Below, in pieces: positions 6,184 through 11,842 of a stretch of DNA of 11,842 nucleotides. Source of the stretch: Eggerthellales bacterium UBA948 (GTDB lineage Bacteria; Actinomycetota; Coriobacteriia; Coriobacteriales; UBA8131). Each line of letters starts with the position of its first letter. The first letter of the stretch is position 1. The notes beneath the pieces are model-generated. The model saw nothing but the letters and a program-made list of their open reading frames with translations, made no database searches and was not told the DNA's origin. Both the position numbers and the translations under genes were made by a program. The stretch spans positions 18,210 through 30,051 of the forward strand of contig DBCW01000058.1 in assembly GCA_002293265.1 (NCBI GenBank). Reading direction: 5' to 3'.

Positions 6184-7235
6184 TGCGACAACTGGGTAAT
6201 CACCTAACAATTGCTATCGTTGGTGCTACAGGTACCGGTAAATCGTCGCTTGCTGACGCGTGTGCGTTAAAACTTGGTGGAGAGTTGGTAAGTGCAGATT
6301 CCATCCAAGTGTATAAGGGCATGGACATCGGCACCGCGAAAACTCCACAATCGCAGCGTTCGGTGCCGTATCATTGCATAGATTTGGTGGAGCCCGATTT
6401 TCCTTTTACTGCTGCTTTGTATCAGCGCAGCTCTAGGCGAGTTATCGAGAGCCTGATAGGTCAAGGCAAGCCGGCAATTGTCTGTGGAGGAACCGGTCTA
6501 TATGTGCGTGCGGCATTGGATGATTTTAGATTTGATGAGAATCGCGAGTTGTACGGAGAGATCGAAGCGGAGGTTCTTGCTGACATAGAGGATGCAGCTT
6601 CAAAGCGCCAAGAAGAAGCAAGAATCCTGCGTCAACGCCTAACCAGCCAAGCCGAGGAGATGGGCGTTGAAGCTTTCCATGCCTTGTTAACTCAGCGCGA
6701 TCCCGATAGTGCTGCACTTATACATCCTAACAATGTCAGGCGTGTTATAAGAGCATTTGAGTTTCTTGAGCAAGGCAGCAGTTATGCCGAGCAACACGGT
6801 GGTTTTGAAAGCTTTAAGTCAGTTTATCCAACGCAGTTTATAGGCATAACCGTAGACCATGATGTGCTGTATCGGGTAGTAGAAAACCGCGTTGACAAGA
6901 TGCTCAGCTCAGGGTTATTGGATGAGGTTGATAAGCTCGTGAGCGCAGGGTATGCTGATGCACCGGCGATACAGCAAGCCATTGGTTACAAAGAATTGAT
7001 TCCGGTGTTAGATGGCATGCGTTCGCTTGACGAGGCCGTAGCCGAGATAAAGCAATCCACACGTCGCTACGCAAAAAGACAACGCACTTGGTTTAAGCGA
7101 GACCCACGCATCGAATGGATAGATGCCACAGAGGAACATAAACGTAGGCTAACAGGTGAAATGAGTGAAGCGGAGTTCACAGAAAACCTGCTATGCAGAA
7201 CAATCGCCATCTTGAGTGAAAGGCAAAGCCTGTAG
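6183..7235 (+). CDS. miaA: tRNA dimethylallyltransferase MiaA
   Basis: A 350-residue enzyme that transfers the dimethylallyl group of DMAPP to N6 of A37 in tRNA, making the substrate for MiaB. Motifs in order are the P-loop GATGTGKSSLAD (14-25), SADSIQVYKGMDIGTAK with the catalytic Asp, CGGTGLYVRAALDD, HPNNVRRVIRAFE, QQAIGYKEL and STRRYAKRQRTWFKRD. It is somewhat longer than the usual 300-315 residues, with an insertion rich in Glu, Gln and Arg after the GLYVRA block and a C-terminal tail. GTG 6183 is preferred over ATG 6156 because of the ribosome site and because it places the P-loop at the normal distance from the N-terminus. If ATG 6156 is used the overlap with miaB is 28 bases. The two genes form a natural pathway pair and are surely co-transcribed. 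Confidence 0.94.
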   Translation: MRQLGNHLTIAIVGATGTGKSSLADACALKLGGELVSADSIQVYKGMDIGTAKTPQSQRSVPYHCIDLVEPDFPFTAALYQRSSRRVIESLIGQGKPAIVCGGTGLYVRAALDDFRFDENRELYGEIEAEVLADIEDAASKRQEEARILRQRLTSQAEEMGVEAFHALLTQRDPDSAALIHPNNVRRVIRAFEFLEQGSSYAEQHGGFESFKSVYPTQFIGITVDHDVLYRVVENRVDKMLSSGLLDEVDKLVSAGYADAPAIQQAIGYKELIPVLDGMRSLDEAVAEIKQSTRRYAKRQRTWFKRDPRIEWIDATEEHKRRLTGEMSEAEFTENLLCRTIAILSERQSL

Positions 7236-7267
7236 CCAAAGAACTTAAAAGAGTGTTTACTCTTTGG
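7236..7267. terminator. Hairpin between convergent miaA and glycosyltransferase genes
   Basis: AAAGAGT (7248-7254), loop GTTT, and ACTCTTT (7259-7265) form a perfect 7-base stem. An alternative outer stem pairs CCAAAGA (7236-7242) with TCTTTGG (7261-7267). Read on the minus strand the stem is followed by TTTTAAGTTCTTT-like sequence, a poor but usable U-tract. On the plus strand no U-tract follows. It overlaps the glycosyltransferase stop codon. It could terminate one or both transcripts. Confidence 0.4.
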
Positions 7268-7964
7268 ATAACTGTTGAATAGTGCGATAAACATCTAGGT
7301 ATTGCTTGCCGCGATGTATGAATCCGGAGACGGTTTTTCCGGTTGCGCGATGTTGCATTTCTACACGCGTTTCGTATATGCGAAAGTCCTGCTTAAGAGC
7401 GCGGATAGTGAGCGCTACCTCCACGCCGTAACCTTGAGCAAAAGGCAAGACGGCTCTAAAACACTCCCAGCTTAATGCGCGCTGACCGCTCAAGGGTGCT
7501 TGGGCGTTGTAGCCACCACCCAATTCTCGGATCTCGCGACGAGCCAAGTCTTTAACTACGCCAAAGCCGCCGCTGCCAACAGGGGCGGGAAGCACGCCTA
7601 TTGTCATGTCGGCACAATCAGAAACAATCGGAAACACCAAGCTCTCTGCTTCAGCTGCACTGGCCTCCAGATCGCTATCCAATAAGAGCACAATATCCGG
7701 CGCCTTGGCACCCGCTAAAACCTCTGCAAGTAACTTATCGGCTCCGGCTTGCAGCGCCGCACCTTTTCCGCTATTTCGCTCCTGGCGAATTACTTCAGCT
7801 CCGGCTTTCTCGGCATATTCAGAAGTTGAGTCTTTGGAACCGTCGTCAATTACGATAACTCGATCTACACCTTCAATTTTAAGGGTAGCGTTTACCGTTG
7901 CACCTATCTTATCGGCCTCGTTAAAAGCGGGCATTAAAACCGTGATACCTGTGCGCTCAGACAT
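7257..7964 (-). CDS. Family 2 glycosyltransferase
   Basis: The 235-residue soluble protein has the GT-A fold signatures of family GT2: VLMPAFNEADKIGAT (9-23), VIVIDDGSKDSTSEYAEKAG (36-55) with acidic pair D40/D41, NSGKGAALQAG (64-74), and the metal-binding LLLDSDLEAS (93-102; D96, D98). No membrane segments are seen, so it lacks the anchor of many polyprenyl-phosphate sugar transferases. The later YGVEVALTIRAL (about 185-196) resembles the DPM1/glucosyl-3-phosphoglycerate synthase branch. Donor and acceptor cannot be assigned. Its ATG lies one base after the stop of the MurJ fusion with AAGGGG eight bases upstream, so it is translated from the same message. The context suggests envelope glycan or glycolipid synthesis, which is inference. 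Confidence 0.88.
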   Translation of the reverse strand: MSERTGITVLMPAFNEADKIGATVNATLKIEGVDRVIVIDDGSKDSTSEYAEKAGAEVIRQERNSGKGAALQAGADKLLAEVLAGAKAPDIVLLLDSDLEASAAEAESLVFPIVSDCADMTIGVLPAPVGSGGFGVVKDLARREIRELGGGYNAQAPLSGQRALSWECFRAVLPFAQGYGVEVALTIRALKQDFRIYETRVEMQHRATGKTVSGFIHRGKQYLDVYRTIQQLSKE

Positions 7965-7965
7965 G

Positions 7966-10900
7966 TTAATTACCCCTTTTCACAATTCGAAGCGCCTTTC
8001 CGGCTAAGCTTTGAGCAATTTCTATTTCCGGCACTTTAAGAAGTTTGCACATCCAGTAATAGATCACTAGTGCAAGAATGCCAAAACCGGCTATTATCGC
8101 CAGCGAAATAAGCGGGTTTGGTAAATCAACAAATATCAAGAACACAAATGCTGGCACTATGGACGCAATTGCTGCAATGAGTATCTTAACACCATCAAGC
8201 ACAATTTGGGTCAACCCATACGAGCCTATCTTCTTGCGGAGATGATAAAGCATCGCAGCGCACAGCAAAAAGTTGATGACGATGTCTGTAAGCGGTATAC
8301 CTAAAAGTCCAAGGCTGGGAATTAGGCCATAACCGGAGGTTAGCAGTCCATACATGGCGATCTGAACCACACGTCCAATAGAATCGATAATTACAAAGCG
8401 CTTGAGATTGCGCATTGCCGAGAACACGCGATAAATAAACATGTAGGCAGCATAAAACGGCAAGGCAAGACTCCATATCATAAGGATAGTGCCTACGTCA
8501 AAAGCATCCTCAGACGTAAAAGCGCCAAATCTGTAGAGATCGGCAAACTGATGGGACAAGACAAACAAAAGTGCACCTAGCGGTATGATTAAAAACAAGG
8601 TTGTACGCAAACCTAAGCGCACGTTGTCGCGGAACTTGCTCCACTGATTAACTGCGGAAGCCTCACTCATTTCTGTTAGCAAAGCTGTAGACAGAGCAAC
8701 GGCAATTACGCCATATGGGAGCATGTACCAAAGCCTTGCGTACTCTATTGTCGCCGGTCCGTCTGCGACGGTTGCGGTAGCAAAGTTTGTCAAAGCCATC
8801 ATGGTGATAACGCTCATGATGACAAACAAAACTGCCGGGCCGGCCAGCTTGAAAGTGTCTCTAAGTGCCGGATCCTTGAGGTCTATTCTAAACCGCAGCG
8901 GTATCTTTAATTTGATCAGTGCCGGCAGTTGAACGGCAAAAAGTATGGCAACTCCAAGCGTTGTTCCGATGCCTAGCCAGGCAAAGGCAAACTCTCTGTC
9001 AATTGTATTTACAAATGGATAACCAATAAAGGTAATGATCACAACAATGTTTTGAAACACCGGTCCAAGCATCGGCCATAAAAAGCTGCGATGTGCATTT
9101 AGCAGACCATTGATCATGGCTCCGACACCATACAACACGATCTGTATGGCAAATATTCTAAAGAAGAATACCGCACGCTCCATATCAAAACTGCTGTCCA
9201 AAAATGTTTGAACATAAATAACTTGTGGAGCAAAGATTGCAGCTAATAAAGCTACCAGTCCCAACAAGATTGTTGAAATGCTGAGTAAATTGGAGGCATA
9301 ATTTGCGGCAGGTTTGCGCCCCTTACGCTTTAGTTGTGCTAAGTATATGGGCAAAAATGCAGTTGTTAATACGCCACCGGCAACAACTTCGTATAGCTGG
9401 TTTGGAATGTTGTTGGCGATAACATACGTAGAGGTCAAAGCTGTAGAGCCAAGTGCGAACGCCATCGCCCATTGACGTCCAAAACCGGTGATTCGCGACA
9501 GCATTATCGCCACTGACATAGTAGCTGTAGAGCGACCCACGGACGGCGTTTCTTCATTTTCTTCTACAGTATTAGCATCCGTTTCTTGTAAGACATTGCT
9601 ATCGATGTCTTCTCCGTCATGTGCGCTGGAAACGATTAACTCATCTTGACCCTTGAAGTGTTTGCCTCTATAGCTGTCAGCAATTACTACGCCGGAAAAC
9701 CTTTTTCCCACCCTGATTTGACCTGTTTGTTCTGAGTCATTGTGAGTGGCAACATGCAAGCGCTGCTCATCATCTTTGGGGCGCAAAACATTTAAAGCAT
9801 CTTGTTGCAACTGCTTAATGCTCATGGCTATGCCATCTTCCTCTAATACACGCAGGTGCCAAGAATGCAGATCACAAATTAGCCAAACAAAGGCTGCAAC
9901 CGGGTATATAATCAGCATTGCCGGTGTAAATATGCCGGAATCCTCGATTAAAAATGTAAGCCCTGCAAGTACAAAGCATACCGAGTAGGAAACACGAAAC
10001 GCTACATTTCGTTGCCAGAACTCGCGATAAGTACCCGGTTTTAAGACACGCAATACCACCAGCAAAATAAAGATAAAAGCAAAAAAGACTATCGCGGCAA
10101 CAGGAACATAATCTCTGATCAAAGCAAATGAGTAGTTCCATACATCGGTTGCAATGCGAGTAATGACCGCCAAGATACCATCATTTGCCGATGGCACTAC
10201 CTGATGCATGTGTGATGCCGGGTTGAGCGCAATATCAGCGTATAGAACGGTCAGCGCAAGGCCAAATGCTGCAACAACAATTATTAAGATCAGCCACCAG
10301 TGTAGCTTTCGTCCGTTAAACAGCCACCAGCTTAAAAAGCAGCCCATGAAGCCCCAAACTAGTGGGCCAAAACTGGCACCGAACCAAGGACTGGTAGCCA
10401 CGAACAACAATATAAATGACCCCAGGGCAAAACCCCACTTTTTAAAAGCAGGGATTGCTTTGCCATCCGGAAAGCGATTGATTAGCAGACCGGACAAAGC
10501 TATCCAGGAGCCAAAAAGCATCGCCCCTTGTTCGTTTCCCATGCCGTAGTATCTGGAGCCCTCGGTAATATCGTAGGTTAAATAGCCCGGAGAGCTTAAT
10601 GGACCGGGAAACAATTGACCCGCTACGACGACAATAATAGTCAGACCAAATAAAGCAATCAGCGAGTTGACCCACTTTGTCCGCTGCCCGATCAGCAAAG
10701 CAGCAATCGCAGTTATCAATATCCAAATAAGCAGGGCTGCGATAAGTTCAAGTTGTGTTGGTCGGGCAGGTAAAAATGTAAACATCAAAAACGTTGCAAT
10801 TGGATATGCCAAGACCAAAAGCCAAAGTATTCTTACGGCGGGGATCAGTATTCTGCGAGAACCTGAAGTTTCTTGCCTACCAAGTACTAGCAGCAAGATC

Positions 10901-11745
10901 GAAAGCCCAAAAGACGCAAATACGAAAGCCAAAAACCCAAGGTTGGTGTATTGCTTTGTAGCCTGCATACTCTCAATTGTCGCATTGTCTTTAGCCAGCC
11001 AGTCCATGCGTGAAATCAATGCAGTTTCAGTAGCCTTGTTTGTAAGCGTTGCCTCGTCAATGCCTATCTCACGGTCGATGTCGGTAGCAGATCTAATGCC
11101 TTGGCGCTTGTCCATATCAGCCTGAAGTATCACCAAGTCGCTCGCAGTTATCATTCCCTGGCGATGTGTGATCTCAGAGCTTAGAAACCCTGTATGGTTG
11201 TTGCCGTAGATAATCACCGGCGTAAGCTGCTTGGATGGTTCGCCTCCATTAAATAGCGGAGCCGATACCACCACTAATACAGAGTTGCTTGGCAACTGAT
11301 TGCTTATGAAGCTTTGGATGGTGGTGAGAGATTGAGCGGTGCTCAAGCCTTCCGGGCAAACATAACGCCCCACATTTGCACTACCGAGCATTTTTGTAAC
11401 GCCGGAGTCGCTTGGCGAGCTTAGATTGCCAAAGCCGGAGCTATTCAAAAAAGATACCTGCTCTAAACCGCCTTGACCTTCAAGTTCTCTGATACCTGCG
11501 ATAACTTTATCCCAGTTAAGGTTTGAGCAATATAAAAAAACCACAGAGTTCTCTGACGCTTTTGATATTTCGTGCAGCGATACAGCGCTTTGTATAGGGG
11601 ATGTTTCTAAAGCATCGTCAGCATAAGCTATATCTGTCCATGCAAACTGTACAAATAGTGTACAAATCAACAATGCGGACAGCATAGCTATAAAACTTTG
11701 ACCGATAGGCTTCTCAGTTTGAATCATCACATAATGATAAGTCAT
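7966..11745 (-). CDS. murJ: MurJ lipid II flippase fused to N-terminal phosphatase-like and polytopic membrane module
   Basis: A 1259-residue protein. A signal peptide or anchor spans about 12-41 with an AYA/DD cleavage site at 42. An extracytoplasmic domain (about 43-263) resembles a degenerate alkaline-phosphatase fold (VVFLYCSNLNW at 68-78; LTPVIIYG at 174-181, then THRQGMITASDL at 193-204), lacking the usual DG metal-site motif. About eleven membrane segments follow (266-625) with external loops holding GSRYYGMGNE (396-405) and EDSGIFTP (601-608). A hydrophilic acidic cytoplasmic linker covers about 630-738. From 738 to 1259 is MurJ: IMLSRITGFGRQW (747-759) and PNQLYEVVAGGVLTTAFLP (781-799), with R751 and R757 matching the conserved N-terminal arginines. 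MurJ flips lipid II across the membrane for peptidoglycan synthesis. Charged loops obey the positive-inside rule throughout. The start is uncertain: neither ATG 11745 nor ATG 11727 has a good ribosome site. Confidence 0.9.
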   Translation of the reverse strand: MTYHYVMIQTEKPIGQSFIAMLSALLICTLFVQFAWTDIAYADDALETSPIQSAVSLHEISKASENSVVFLYCSNLNWDKVIAGIRELEGQGGLEQVSFLNSSGFGNLSSPSDSGVTKMLGSANVGRYVCPEGLSTAQSLTTIQSFISNQLPSNSVLVVVSAPLFNGGEPSKQLTPVIIYGNNHTGFLSSEITHRQGMITASDLVILQADMDKRQGIRSATDIDREIGIDEATLTNKATETALISRMDWLAKDNATIESMQATKQYTNLGFLAFVFASFGLSILLLVLGRQETSGSRRILIPAVRILWLLVLAYPIATFLMFTFLPARPTQLELIAALLIWILITAIAALLIGQRTKWVNSLIALFGLTIIVVVAGQLFPGPLSSPGYLTYDITEGSRYYGMGNEQGAMLFGSWIALSGLLINRFPDGKAIPAFKKWGFALGSFILLFVATSPWFGASFGPLVWGFMGCFLSWWLFNGRKLHWWLILIIVVAAFGLALTVLYADIALNPASHMHQVVPSANDGILAVITRIATDVWNYSFALIRDYVPVAAIVFFAFIFILLVVLRVLKPGTYREFWQRNVAFRVSYSVCFVLAGLTFLIEDSGIFTPAMLIIYPVAAFVWLICDLHSWHLRVLEEDGIAMSIKQLQQDALNVLRPKDDEQRLHVATHNDSEQTGQIRVGKRFSGVVIADSYRGKHFKGQDELIVSSAHDGEDIDSNVLQETDANTVEENEETPSVGRSTATMSVAIMLSRITGFGRQWAMAFALGSTALTSTYVIANNIPNQLYEVVAGGVLTTAFLPIYLAQLKRKGRKPAANYASNLLSISTILLGLVALLAAIFAPQVIYVQTFLDSSFDMERAVFFFRIFAIQIVLYGVGAMINGLLNAHRSFLWPMLGPVFQNIVVIITFIGYPFVNTIDREFAFAWLGIGTTLGVAILFAVQLPALIKLKIPLRFRIDLKDPALRDTFKLAGPAVLFVIMSVITMMALTNFATATVADGPATIEYARLWYMLPYGVIAVALSTALLTEMSEASAVNQWSKFRDNVRLGLRTTLFLIIPLGALLFVLSHQFADLYRFGAFTSEDAFDVGTILMIWSLALPFYAAYMFIYRVFSAMRNLKRFVIIDSIGRVVQIAMYGLLTSGYGLIPSLGLLGIPLTDIVINFLLCAAMLYHLRKKIGSYGLTQIVLDGVKILIAAIASIVPAFVFLIFVDLPNPLISLAIIAGFGILALVIYYWMCKLLKVPEIEIAQSLAGKALRIVKRGN

Positions 11746-11842
11746 CTGTCCACATTCTGTCTTGTTTTATGTATCGGCTCATAAAAAAGTAATCGGAAAA
11801 TGTCTCAGGATGTGAATGTTAAATTAGTGTTTAACGCAGAGG
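11746..11842. other. Upstream region of the murJ fusion gene, no clear element
   Basis: This short AT-rich stretch precedes the murJ fusion on the minus strand. TTAACA-like and TACATA-like hexamers occur but not with acceptable promoter spacing. No gene or terminator is evident, and the window ends here. Confidence 0.4.

Noticed and set aside
9517..9825. Possibility that the MurJ fusion is really two genes with an internal start (ATG 9825 or ATG 9519)
   Set aside because: The frame is uninterrupted. ATG 9519 has no ribosome site, and GAGGAAG before ATG 9825 is about 11 bases away, which is too far to be good. An additional internal product cannot be excluded, but a separate gene is not supported.
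10667..11125. 152-codon plus-strand frame opposite the MurJ fusion
   Set aside because: Antisense shadow of a coding region with convincing membrane topology; no domain and no ribosome site evidence.

Overview
The window looks like a chromosomal segment from an anaerobic actinobacterium, most likely of class Coriobacteriia (Eggerthella/Slackia/Cryptobacterium-like). That placement is inference. It rests on three things: a tungsten/molybdenum aldehyde-oxidoreductase-family respiratory module with a Tat-exported iron-sulfur subunit, a SpoVS-MiaB-MiaA gene order, and a MurJ whose N-terminal signature is of actinobacterial rather than enterobacterial type. Base composition is moderate and intergenic regions are AT-rich. 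No mobile element, tRNA, rRNA or CRISPR array was seen.

Layout. (1) Positions 1-2471, minus strand: a tight three-gene operon in the order cytochrome b membrane anchor, Tat-signal four-cluster ferredoxin, aldehyde:ferredoxin oxidoreductase (AOR)-family catalytic subunit. The last gene runs off the left edge. The set matches the YdhU/YdhX/YdhV-type components of Enterobacteria and probably carries electrons between a W/Mo-pterin enzyme and the quinone pool. (2) Positions 2472-2863: a divergent intergenic region with a promoter candidate on each strand and three perfect palindromes. (3) Positions 2864-7235, plus strand: a DUF1015 protein with a TTG start, a SpoVS-like protein preceded by an inverted repeat at its probable promoter, then miaB and miaA. 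MiaA and MiaB act consecutively on A37 of tRNAs: MiaA adds the dimethylallyl group and MiaB adds the 2-methylthio group. Their reading frames probably touch by one base. (4) Positions 7257-11745, minus strand, convergent with miaA: a giant 1259-codon membrane protein whose C-terminal 520 residues are the lipid II flippase MurJ, followed after one base by a family 2 glycosyltransferase.

The most unusual object is the MurJ fusion. Ahead of MurJ sit a signal peptide, an extracytoplasmic domain resembling a degenerate alkaline-phosphatase fold, about eleven membrane segments with external SRYYGMGNE and EDSG motifs, and a roughly 100-residue acidic cytoplasmic linker. The positive-inside pattern is consistent over the whole length, so it reads as a real, folded fusion and not an annotation artefact. 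With the glycosyltransferase it suggests a cell-envelope assembly unit with a coupled but unidentified extracytoplasmic activity.

Start codons were reassigned for three genes (cytochrome b, DUF1015 protein, MiaA) from Shine-Dalgarno position and family N-termini.
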